5,526 bases of DNA from an uncultured Clostridia bacterium (GCA_945926705.1 CAMEMA010000074.1:1-5526); one strand, 5' to 3'. Counted from the first letter of the stretch, positions 1-5,526 are shown. Numbers and translations are program-made. Notes: a model not told the origin generated them from the sequence alone.

Positions 1-564
1 ATATCTCAAAAATCCATATGGATGTTCGGTGGAGACGGCTGGGCGTACGATATAGGATTTGGTGGACTGGACCATGTAATAGCTTCGGGAGAAAATGTTA
101 ACATACTAGTATTTGATACAGAAGTATATTCCAATACCGGAGGTCAAGCCTCAAAAGCTACACCAAAAGGAGCAATCGCACAATTTGCATGTTCCGGAAA
201 ATCAACACCAAAAAAAGATTTAGCTGCAATAGCCATGACTTATGGATATGTATACGTTGCACAGGTAGCACTCGGAGCAAATTACAATCAATGCTTAAAA
301 GCTTTTATAGAAGCTGAAAAATATAACGGTCCATCTATAATAATAGCTTATTCCCCATGTATAAATCATGGTATAAAAGGAGGAATGAAAAATTCACTTC
401 TGTCAGCAAAGCAAGCTGTAGAATCCGGGTATTGGAAACTCTTTAGATTTAATCCCGAAAAAAGCAATAACGGCGAAAATCCTTTGGTAATTGATAGTCA
501 CGAACCTACAATTTCAAAAAATGAATTTTTCTCCACAGAAATAAGATTTAATAAAATAAATTAA
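1..564 (+). CDS. nifJ: Pyruvate:ferredoxin (flavodoxin) oxidoreductase, C-terminal fragment (5' end outside window)
   Basis: This is the 3' end of a single-chain pyruvate:ferredoxin oxidoreductase, the cytoplasmic enzyme that splits pyruvate with CoA to acetyl-CoA and CO2 and passes electrons to ferredoxin or flavodoxin. The frame is open from base 1 (ISQKSIWMFGGDGW), so the ATG at 22 is an internal methionine, not a start. The thiamine-diphosphate-binding core is plain: GGDGWAYDIG near the left edge, then DTEVYSNTGGQ at about 118-150. The Cys in AYSPCINHGI (codon 358-360) matches, from family knowledge, the fourth ligand of the proximal [4Fe-4S] cluster. The chain ends at EIRFNKIN, where homologues normally continue for roughly 35-45 residues after an E-V/I-R-[FY] motif. 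It therefore appears C-terminally truncated, and no terminator follows it before the next promoter. The identification is very secure; whether the short end affects function cannot be told from sequence. Confidence 0.95.
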   Translation: MSQKSIWMFGGDGWAYDIGFGGLDHVIASGENVNILVFDTEVYSNTGGQASKATPKGAIAQFACSGKSTPKKDLAAIAMTYGYVYVAQVALGANYNQCLKAFIEAEKYNGPSIIIAYSPCINHGIKGGMKNSLLSAKQAVESGYWKLFRFNPEKSNNGENPLVIDSHEPTISKNEFFSTEIRFNKIN

Positions 565-571
565 TTTGTTA

Positions 572-600
572 TTGACAATATTTTTGATATAAATTATAAT
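572..600 (+). promoter_or_regulatory. Consensus sigma-A/sigma-70 promoter of the PARG-like gene
   Basis: TTGACA at 572-577 and TATAAT at 595-600 are both perfect consensus hexamers with the optimal 17-bp spacing. They begin eight bases after the nifJ stop codon. Transcription should start near 606-608, leaving a leader of about 48 bases before the ATG at 655. A promoter this close to consensus is expected to be strong unless repressed. The palindrome directly downstream is a candidate repressor site. Confidence 0.85.
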
Positions 601-602
601 AG

Positions 603-623
603 TTTTGTGTTTAAAACACAAAA
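603..623. promoter_or_regulatory. Perfect 10-bp inverted repeat over the predicted transcription start (operator candidate)
   Basis: The left arm TTTTGTGTTT (603-612) and right arm AAACACAAAA (614-623) are exact reverse complements around a single A at 613. The element starts three bases after the -10 box and covers the predicted +1, which is a classic place for a repressor to block transcription. A one-base loop makes a full RNA hairpin impossible, and a transcript starting near 607 would lose part of the left arm, so a DNA operator is the better reading. The stem is too AT-rich and lacks a U-tract, so a nifJ terminator is unlikely. The binding protein is unknown and not encoded in the window. 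Confidence 0.6.
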
Positions 624-640
624 TAAATATAATTGTAATT

Positions 641-647
641 AAGGAGG
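641..647 (+). promoter_or_regulatory. Strong ribosome binding site that decides the start at 655
   Basis: AAGGAGG lies seven bases upstream of the ATG at 655, close to the ideal complement of the 16S rRNA tail. A second AAGGAG (667-672) abuts the in-frame ATG at 673 with no spacer. It arises from the tandem duplication at the gene start and is too close to work well, so 655 is the preferred start. Confidence 0.8.
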
Positions 648-654
648 AATTTTT

Positions 655-690
655 ATGCCAGACTTAAAGGAGATGCCAGACTTAAAGGGG
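655..690 (+). repeat. 18-bp tandem duplication at the start of the PARG-like gene
   Basis: The first 18 bases of the gene (655-672) are repeated at 673-690 with one mismatch (AAGGAG against AAGGGG). They encode MPDLKE then MPDLKG. A shorter degenerate echo, SDLKKL, follows at residues 16-21. The near identity indicates a recent in-frame slippage duplication that also copies the start codon. Confidence 0.9.
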
Positions 691-2580
691 ATAGAAGAAT
701 CAGATTTAAAGAAGTTAACTTTCAAACAATTAAAATCAATACTTATAGACAAGTACACAGACTTTTTTGATGTAATGTTTTTTGGAAAATTCAAATACGA
801 TGAAGATCTAAAGCATATTGAAGATCAAAAAGCTATTTTAGGAAATGGATTAAAAGAGAAACTTGCGCGTAATTTTACAACAAATGAAAAAAGAAAAAAA
901 ATTCTAACATCTCCGAATCAGGAAATAGAGGGTACTATACTTAGCGATTCTCAACAAGAAAAAGAAGACACAAGAGGAAACATTCATACACTTCCTGACT
1001 ATGAAAATAAAAAGAAGTTATATGAAATAATAGCTTACACCTATGATAAGGAAGTAGCTAAAACATCACCGATAAATGAATGGTCTGAGAAGATGGTTTT
1101 TACTGATGCAGCTCAAAGTTCGCGACTTGATGGCAGAGTAAATCAGATAGAGACTATAAAAGCGTTAGATAAATCTACTGAGGGAAAAAACACCGATTTT
1201 CTTTTATTTAACATAAGCCGAAAAGAAGGCGGATTTCAAAAAGTAAACTATACAGTAAAACCTCTTATTAATGAAGAGTATGATAAGAAAACCTTTCCAA
1301 AAATAAAAGAACAACTGGACGAATTATCAAACGGTGACGTACAAGTACTGGCAACAGAGATGTACAATAGAAAAAAAGGAGATAAGGAATACGAAGACAT
1401 TACTGAATTTAAAACGGAAAAGGATAAAGATAACAAAATTTATTTTGTTGATGCAACCGCTCAAAAACTCAGAGAGTATATATCCAGAGAAAAATCTATA
1501 CTTAAAAATGAAATTTTAGTTGCCGATGCCGGAAATGCATATAGCCCCGGTGGAGACCCTCTTGGCGGAGGAGGAGGGCAAGAAGAAAGTTTAATTAAAA
1601 GTGACCCTGATTTATATTTAAACCTTTTAAAAGCTACTTCGGATTTTTATGGAGACAATATAGAGTATGAACAAGAAAAATATGAAAAACTAGCAAAAAA
1701 TGCAATTGCTATGATAGATATTTACAATGAAGCAAAAAAGCATACCGGTAGTGATAAATTACTTTTAGCTATAAAAGGCGAAATAAAGGAACCACTTACA
1801 AAAGATGATGAGATATCATCCTTTATGTCCGGCTTATTATCAAGTACATCTTTTAAAAATAAATCATTACTTTTAAAAGAAATTGAAAAAGAAGCTGAAG
1901 ATATAAAAAGCGGGGATAAAATTAAAAAAGTTAAAAAATTGGCAGAGGATATGTTCAAAAGAAAATCAAAACATAAAATAGTTATGATTAATCCAAATGA
2001 AGATGATTTAGAGGAACCTGTTTTGAAAACACCAAAAGTAGAGGCATCTGATTCAGCTGGTGAACCTCCGAAATTAAAAAATGGTTATGTGGTGTTTAAC
2101 GCTCCGGATTTAAGAGCATCAAAACAATATATGTCTTCCAAATTATGTAAGAAATTAAAAGCGCTTGTGGAAACCGAAAAAGAAAAATTAGTCGGAAAAT
2201 CGGAAGAAGAAATAGATAGAATAGTGGAAGAATTAATAGAAAAAGAAACACCTAAAATACAAGAAGAAATACAAAACAAAATTAACAAAAGAGTTGTTAA
2301 TAGTATAAAATACCAAGTAGCTGCAGCTTGCAAAGCGGCAGAAGGAAAATACAAATGTTTGATACTCGGAGCCATAGGCGGAGGAATATTTAAATGTCCT
2401 AATACATCAGTAGCAAAGGCATTTTACGAAGTGCTTGTTAATAAAAAATATAAAGAGGCATTCGATGAAGTATATTTTGCTATATACAAAAATCCGCAAG
2501 CAATGAAGGAGTACGAAACAGTTTTTAAAAATGTATTAGGTGAAAAAATTACGATACCGGAATTGGAAGAGAAAAAGTAA
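655..2580 (+). CDS. Divergent, enlarged microbial-type PARG (macrodomain ADP-ribose glycohydrolase-like) protein
   Basis: This is a 641-residue protein with no signal peptide or membrane segment, so it is probably cytoplasmic. I assign it to the microbial-type poly(ADP-ribose) glycohydrolase macrodomain (TIGR02452/DUF2263-like). VDATAQKLREYI precedes a beta-strand and the loop PGGDPLGGGGGQEE (residues 298-311), which fits the family signature GGG-x(6-8)-QEE with the third Gly replaced by Asp301. Glu310 and Glu311 would be the catalytic pair. Further on, YVVFNAPDLR (478-487) corresponds to the family's V-x-x-A-P segment. CLILGAIGGGIF (568-579), followed by VAKAF, corresponds to the C-terminal L-V-L-G-A-W-G-C-G-x-F loop. 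Residues 1-270 are an extension I do not recognise. Residues about 337-440 are a Lys/Glu-rich helical insertion, and about 496-545 look coiled-coil. If active, it would remove ADP-ribose from proteins or nucleic acids. Usual family members are much shorter (about 270 residues from memory). The fold assignment is fairly confident, activity is not. Confidence 0.72.
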   Translation: MPDLKEMPDLKGIEESDLKKLTFKQLKSILIDKYTDFFDVMFFGKFKYDEDLKHIEDQKAILGNGLKEKLARNFTTNEKRKKILTSPNQEIEGTILSDSQQEKEDTRGNIHTLPDYENKKKLYEIIAYTYDKEVAKTSPINEWSEKMVFTDAAQSSRLDGRVNQIETIKALDKSTEGKNTDFLLFNISRKEGGFQKVNYTVKPLINEEYDKKTFPKIKEQLDELSNGDVQVLATEMYNRKKGDKEYEDITEFKTEKDKDNKIYFVDATAQKLREYISREKSILKNEILVADAGNAYSPGGDPLGGGGGQEESLIKSDPDLYLNLLKATSDFYGDNIEYEQEKYEKLAKNAIAMIDIYNEAKKHTGSDKLLLAIKGEIKEPLTKDDEISSFMSGLLSSTSFKNKSLLLKEIEKEAEDIKSGDKIKKVKKLAEDMFKRKSKHKIVMINPNEDDLEEPVLKTPKVEASDSAGEPPKLKNGYVVFNAPDLRASKQYMSSKLCKKLKALVETEKEKLVGKSEEEIDRIVEELIEKETPKIQEEIQNKINKRVVNSIKYQVAAACKAAEGKYKCLILGAIGGGIFKCPNTSVAKAFYEVLVNKKYKEAFDEVYFAIYKNPQAMKEYETVFKNVLGEKITIPELEEKK

Positions 2581-2605
2581 GATTTCCTAAAATTTTATAT
2601 ATTAC

Positions 2606-2650
2606 AAAAATCCCGCCATATGAATATTTCATGTGGCGAGACGCTTTTTT
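2606..2650. terminator. Bidirectional rho-independent terminator between convergent genes
   Basis: CGCCATATGAA (2614-2624) pairs with TTCATGTGGCG (2628-2638) around the loop TAT. This gives an 11-bp stem with a single G-U-type mismatch. On the plus strand a run of six T lies at 2645-2650, six bases beyond the stem. On the minus strand the stem is followed by GGATTTTTG (Ts opposite 2606-2610). It sits 33 bases after the PARG-like stop and about 10 bases after the S1-protein stop (2649-2651), so it can end both transcripts. Confidence 0.85.
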
Positions 2651-3596
2651 ATACCAAAGTATAACTGGGACAATGCGTAAAATCTGTTTCTATTAATTTA
2701 ATACTGTTTTTTGGAGAATATACAAATTTTTCAATGTGAGAGGAATTACAAAAATATTTTACTCCGGGTGTTACTTCAGAGGATTCAAATACATCTATTA
2801 TCACAAGTTTTATTTTCATTTTTTCCGGTACGATATTTTTTATGTAAACACTTGCCCTATTTCCTTCTGCTACTCCTTCTCGGGGCTCTGCAAGACCTGC
2901 TAAATTAGGAGTCAATTCAACAAAAATACCGTAATCTTCCACGGAACGAACTATCCCTCCAACAGTTTCTCCTATTGCGAACATATCTGCGTTTTCTTTC
3001 CATGTACCTAAAAGTTCTTTATGAGTTAAGTTAACACGCCCATTTTCTAAGCTTTTTACAATTACTTTTATATCCATTCCCACACAAAAGCGTTCTTTTG
3101 GATGAGCAATTCGAGATACAGAAATAGTATCAATAGGTAAAAATGATATTATTCCACACCCTATATCCGCAAATACTCCAAAACTTTCCATATGAGTAAT
3201 TTTAGCTGTAATTACATCTCCCGGAACTAACCTTGAAATATATTTTTCCATACATATTTCTTGAGCTTTTCTGCGAGATAAGATTGCTATGTCATTTCCG
3301 TTATCATCATGACTAAAACCCGTTACTACAAATGAAACCGCTCTATTAACTTTAGATATTACCGCTATGTCTCGAACAGTTCCTTCTTTTATTCCTATAG
3401 CACCTTCTTCGCGAGGAATAATACCCTTAATAAATCCCAAATCAACAATTAAGTTATGCTTATTATCACATACGACTGCTTTTGCTTCCAGTATCGATTG
3501 ATCAGTGTAAGCCTCCAATAAATTCTCAAAACACGATAAATAATTTTTATTTTCAAAACTATCTGTTAATCGTCCTTCAGGACAAAAGTCTATCAT
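2649..3596 (-). CDS. S1-domain RNA-binding protein, three-repeat clostridial type (ribosomal protein S1-like)
   Basis: This is a 315-residue soluble protein built of three S1 (OB-fold) RNA-binding repeats. Repeat 1 (about 34-110) is divergent but keeps the ILEAKAVVCDNKHNLIVDLG strand pattern and IPREEG. Repeat 2 (about 124-196) has VPGDVITAKITHMESFGVFADIG and ends in VNLTHKELLGTW. Repeat 3 (about 206-270) has VGGIVRSVEDYGIFVEL. A conserved-looking tail follows, with KYFCNSSHIEKFVYSP and LIETDF. The length and N-terminus (PEGRLTDSFENKNYL) resemble what are often annotated as 30S ribosomal protein S1 in anaerobic Clostridia. It is shorter than the six-repeat S1 of enterobacteria, so mRNA or ribosome binding is inferred. 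A GGAGGG ribosome binding site (3603-3608) lies six bases before the ATG. The gene follows the carboxypeptidase by 88 bases on the same strand with no convincing promoter between, so co-transcription is possible. Confidence 0.88.
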   Translation of the reverse strand: MIDFCPEGRLTDSFENKNYLSCFENLLEAYTDQSILEAKAVVCDNKHNLIVDLGFIKGIIPREEGAIGIKEGTVRDIAVISKVNRAVSFVVTGFSHDDNGNDIAILSRRKAQEICMEKYISRLVPGDVITAKITHMESFGVFADIGCGIISFLPIDTISVSRIAHPKERFCVGMDIKVIVKSLENGRVNLTHKELLGTWKENADMFAIGETVGGIVRSVEDYGIFVELTPNLAGLAEPREGVAEGNRASVYIKNIVPEKMKIKLVIIDVFESSEVTPGVKYFCNSSHIEKFVYSPKNSIKLIETDFTHCPSYTLV

Positions 3597-3602
3597 TTTA
3601 CG

Positions 3603-3608
3603 CCCTCC
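3603..3608 (-). promoter_or_regulatory. Ribosome binding site of the S1-domain gene
   Basis: On the minus strand GGAGGG is followed by six bases and then the ATG at 3596-3594. This supports the chosen start. The remaining 88-base gap up to the carboxypeptidase stop shows only weak -10-like AT stretches with no matching -35 box. Confidence 0.75.
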
Positions 3609-3684
3609 AGTTTATATTCTACATACAAATTTATATGCATAACCGTCGGGGAAATATTCTTACTAGGCTTTCTTAATTTAAAAA

Positions 3685-5013
3685 TTATTTGATAAGATGT
3701 TTTGGAAATTTTTTTATCTTATTTCTCTTTCTTCTTTTTTTGTTTTCACGAATGGCAATCATTACGTAAATAAATAAAAAAGCAACAGAAACAATAACCA
3801 ACACTATAAACAAAGGAGATTTCACAACATACTCACAATTTTTTAAAATCATTAATATGTAGCTCTTTTTAAAAGTAGAGTCCGAAACAACATTAAACTC
3901 TCCAACTTTTTGTCCGAGATAAAATACTTCGGCTTTTCCTAAAATATCTCCTTTATTAACTGGAGCCTCCACTAAACTTGGAGCATCTATTTTAAGAGAA
4001 ATATCTTCTTTTTTAGATTTAAGAGGTAAATTTAGAGAAAAATCCATATCGGGAACTAAAAGAAGTTTATCGTGTTTCCAGACATATTTAATGTCAATTT
4101 CTGCGACAGGAAAATCTTTTGGATAAAGTTTGAAATTTTTTAGATTTTCAAATGCCCAATTATATATTTTTTTAGTATCTACCATAGCCATATTTTTTTC
4201 AATTGTTAGACCATCCTCATCTAATGTCGGACCTCCCATAACTACGCTTATATACGCATTTTCGCCTTTTTGTGCATAAGAAGCCAAACATCTCCCGGCT
4301 TCTTTAAGATATCCGGTCTTTATTCCTTTTACATAAGGGCAATAGTACTCTCCACCATGTTTTAAATCTATCATTTTGTTGGTTGTAATTATTGGGTCTC
4401 TTTCATCGCCAAACACATTACATTCTGATTTTGAAACTATGTTCATAAAACCGGGAATTTCCATAGCAAATCTTGATATTTTATAAATATCTTCAGCAGT
4501 TGAATATTGATTTTCATTGTAAAAACCATCGGGATTTTCAAAATGGGTATCCGAACAACCAAGTTCATTGGCTTTCTGATTCATTTTATCAACAAAATTT
4601 TCTATACTTCCTCCCCCAATATAATCGGCTATAACCATTGCTGCATCACCCGACGAACAAATTAACATGCAATTAAAAAGATTATAAAGCGTTATTTCCT
4701 CTCCCTCTTTAAGTTTAACTCCAGAACTTTCAGGGTCAACTAAATCAAGCACATCTTTTCTTACTTTTACTTTAATTTTTTCAGCATCTGTACAATTTTC
4801 ACAAGCTACTATATATGTCATCATTTTAGTAAGCGAAGCCGGACTTCTTTTTTCATGTATGTTTTTTTCAATTATGGACATCCCGGTAGCCTTGTTTACA
4901 ACATAAACAGCTGCAGAATTTAATGGTTCGTCGTAAAGCATTGCCGCATTTACCTGAAATATATTTAAAAATACAAAAAATGCAGCTAAAGCTATAAAAA
5001 TTTTTTTATTCAT
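3685..5013 (-). CDS. Membrane-anchored D-alanyl-D-alanine carboxypeptidase (peptidase S11, PBP5/DacF-like)
   Basis: This 442-residue low-molecular-weight penicillin-binding protein would remove the terminal D-Ala from peptidoglycan pentapeptides outside the membrane. A signal peptide spans about 1-23 (MNKK, hydrophobic core, VNA-A cleavage). The S11 catalytic domain (about 28-290) has the nucleophile motif SLTK (Ser60, Lys63) and KTG (232-234, in GIKTGYLKEAG). The SxN motif position reads Ser120-Ser121-Gly122 before DAA, so the usual Asn is Gly. A PBP5 C-terminal beta domain follows (about 293-385). A transmembrane helix lies at about 399-420, then a very basic cytoplasmic tail (KKRRKR, KIKK). 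The ribosome binding region (AAGGATAGG, five bases before the ATG) is modest. It lies 83 bases after the rpoC stop on the same strand, separated by hairpins that look like a terminator. The family is certain; which dac paralogue is not, so no symbol is given. Confidence 0.94.
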   Translation of the reverse strand: MNKKIFIALAAFFVFLNIFQVNAAMLYDEPLNSAAVYVVNKATGMSIIEKNIHEKRSPASLTKMMTYIVACENCTDAEKIKVKVRKDVLDLVDPESSGVKLKEGEEITLYNLFNCMLICSSGDAAMVIADYIGGGSIENFVDKMNQKANELGCSDTHFENPDGFYNENQYSTAEDIYKISRFAMEIPGFMNIVSKSECNVFGDERDPIITTNKMIDLKHGGEYYCPYVKGIKTGYLKEAGRCLASYAQKGENAYISVVMGGPTLDEDGLTIEKNMAMVDTKKIYNWAFENLKNFKLYPKDFPVAEIDIKYVWKHDKLLLVPDMDFSLNLPLKSKKEDISLKIDAPSLVEAPVNKGDILGKAEVFYLGQKVGEFNVVSDSTFKKSYILMILKNCEYVVKSPLFIVLVIVSVAFLFIYVMIAIRENKKRRKRNKIKKFPKHLIK

Positions 5014-5018
5014 AAAAA

Positions 5019-5027
5019 CCTATCCTT
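5019..5027 (-). promoter_or_regulatory. Ribosome binding site of the carboxypeptidase gene
   Basis: AAGGATAGG on the minus strand precedes TTTTT and the ATG at 5013-5011. It is a split, weaker Shine-Dalgarno than those of the other two starts in the window. The signal peptide beginning at this ATG confirms the start. Confidence 0.55.
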
Positions 5028-5039
5028 AAATTAATATTT

Positions 5040-5060
5040 TTCAGTTTATACAAAACTGAA
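5040..5060. other. Second hairpin between rpoC and the carboxypeptidase gene
   Basis: TTCAGTTT (5040-5047) pairs perfectly with AAACTGAA (5053-5060) around a five-base loop, an 8-bp stem. It directly abuts the rpoC terminator-like hairpin and lies in the leader of the carboxypeptidase gene, 27 bases from its start. On the minus strand it is followed by AAATATT, not a T-run, so it is not a terminator itself. It could be a processing site, an mRNA-stabilising element or chance. Confidence 0.5.
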
Positions 5061-5085
5061 CCGGTATAAAAAATTTATACCGATT
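5059..5085 (-). terminator. Terminator-like hairpin after rpoC
   Basis: CGGTATAAA (5062-5070) pairs perfectly with TTTATACCG (5074-5082) around AAA, and two A-T pairs extend the stem beyond one mismatch. On the minus strand it begins 14 bases after the rpoC stop and is followed by GTTCAGTTTTG, a poor T-tract. On the plus strand the following sequence is much more T-rich (ATTCTTTATTTTTTCT). It may therefore only partly stop rpoC transcripts and may stop antisense transcription better. Confidence 0.6.
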
Positions 5086-5096
5086 CTTTATTTTTT

Positions 5097-5526
5097 CTAT
5101 TCTGCTATGTCTAAATTGTTTTCTAATTTAGGCATATTGTTTTTAGGGTTAACCTTTTCTATATATACATCTCTGTACCTATGAATTCCCGTTCCTGCAG
5201 GAAGCAGTTTACCTATAATAACATTTTCTTTAAGACCGATAAGTGGGTCGACTTTTCCTTTTATAGCTGCTTCAGTCAGTACTCTGGTAGTTTCCTGGAA
5301 CGATGCTGCAGAGAAAAACGAATCTGTAGCAAGTGAAGCTTTTGTAATTCCCAAAAGTATAGGTGTACAATATGCTTCTTCGAGTTCCGTCTCACCGGCT
5401 TCTTTTCTTGCCTTAATTTTGTCGTTAGCTCTAAGAAACTCAGCTTTATCAACAACAGAATTTTCAAGTAAATCAGTGTCTCCGGCTTCATCTACACGAA
5501 CTTTTTGCATCATTTGTCGGACGATA
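5097..5526 (-). CDS. rpoC: DNA-directed RNA polymerase subunit beta', C-terminal fragment (5' end outside window)
   Basis: This is the last 142 residues of the RNA polymerase beta' subunit. The frame runs off the right edge (IVRQMMQKVRVDEAGDTDLL), so the methionines near 5513 are internal. Hallmarks of the conserved C-terminal region are LLGITKASLATDSFFSAASF, QETTRVLTEAAIKGKVDPL and GLKENVIIGKLLPAGTG, which lie near the active-site side of the enzyme. A short tail, VYIEKVNPKNNMPKLENN, closes the protein. There is no sign of truncation at this end; from memory many Clostridia end similarly soon after the PAGTG motif. The gene is probably the end of the rpoB-rpoC operon. The next gene downstream is a carboxypeptidase, not rpsL. 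Confidence 0.97.
   Translation of the reverse strand, partial: IVRQMMQKVRVDEAGDTDLLENSVVDKAEFLRANDKIKARKEAGETELEEAYCTPILLGITKASLATDSFFSAASFQETTRVLTEAAIKGKVDPLIGLKENVIIGKLLPAGTGIHRYRDVYIEKVNPKNNMPKLENNLDIAE

Noticed and set aside
22..564. A complete 180-residue gene starting at the ATG at 22
   Set aside because: The frame is open to base 1 and the upstream codons match the conserved NifJ sequence, so this ATG is internal.
603..623. The palindrome as a nifJ rho-independent terminator
   Set aside because: The stem has only two G-C pairs per arm, the loop is one base, and no T-run follows. Its place over the promoter start fits an operator better.
565..654. Insertion-sequence end or attachment site at the nifJ junction
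   Set aside because: No flanking direct repeats, transposase or integrase could be found in the window; only the early nifJ stop hints at a junction.
1248..2375. Several 60-96 codon open frames overlapping the PARG-like gene, on both strands (1248-1436, 1334-1519, 1722-1958, 2085-2375)
   Set aside because: They are low-complexity Ser/Leu/Ile or Lys-rich translations of an AT-rich gene in other frames, with no ribosome binding sites and no recognisable domain.
655..2580. Toxin-antitoxin pair of the DarT-DarG type
   Set aside because: Only a hydrolase-like macrodomain is seen. No ADP-ribosyltransferase gene lies next to it in the window, and its signature is PARG-like rather than DarG-like.
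2711..3676. Plus-strand open frames opposite the S1-domain gene (2711-2908, 3482-3676)
   Set aside because: The coding strand is clearly the minus strand, with three S1 repeats. These frames have no motif or start signal.
5276..5491. A 71-codon minus-strand frame within rpoC
   Set aside because: It is an out-of-frame shadow of the strongly conserved beta' C-terminus.

Overview
The window comes from a low-GC, Gram-positive-type anaerobe, most likely a member of Clostridia (Bacillota). Four things point there: strongly AT-rich DNA, a single-chain pyruvate:ferredoxin oxidoreductase, good AGGAGG-type ribosome binding sites, and a three-repeat S1-domain protein of a type I associate with anaerobic Clostridia. 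No closer taxonomic placement can be defended from the sequence alone.

Layout. Two plus-strand genes face three minus-strand genes and converge on a shared hairpin terminator near 2614-2650. On the plus strand, positions 1-564 carry the 3' end of nifJ (pyruvate:ferredoxin oxidoreductase), which stops unusually early. A 90-base gap follows. It holds a textbook consensus promoter (TTGACA, 17 bp, TATAAT), a perfect 10-bp inverted repeat over the predicted transcription start, and a strong ribosome binding site. These drive a 641-residue protein (655-2580) that I read as a divergent, enlarged microbial-type poly(ADP-ribose) glycohydrolase (PARG/macrodomain, TIGR02452/DUF2263-like). On the minus strand, reading right to left, come the 3' end of rpoC (RNA polymerase beta'), a terminator-like double hairpin, a membrane-anchored D-alanyl-D-alanine carboxypeptidase, and an S1-domain RNA-binding protein.

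How the parts relate. The right half is core housekeeping: transcription, peptidoglycan trimming and probably translation or RNA binding. However, rpoC is followed by a carboxypeptidase gene rather than the usual rpsL-rpsG-fusA cluster. The left half pairs a central-metabolism enzyme with an accessory-looking gene that has its own promoter and operator-like palindrome. The early nifJ stop, right beside that promoter, suggests the PARG-like gene may have arrived by an event that removed the original nifJ end.

The most interesting object is the PARG-like gene. It has the glycohydrolase signature (PGGD-x7-QEE form) and the C-terminal macrodomain loop. It also carries a long N-terminal extension, a roughly 100-residue charged insertion inside the macrodomain, altered glycines in both nucleotide-binding loops, and an 18-bp tandem duplication at its very start. 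No ADP-ribosyltransferase partner is visible in the window. No tRNA, rRNA, CRISPR array, transposase or gene-free stretch over 300 bases was seen.
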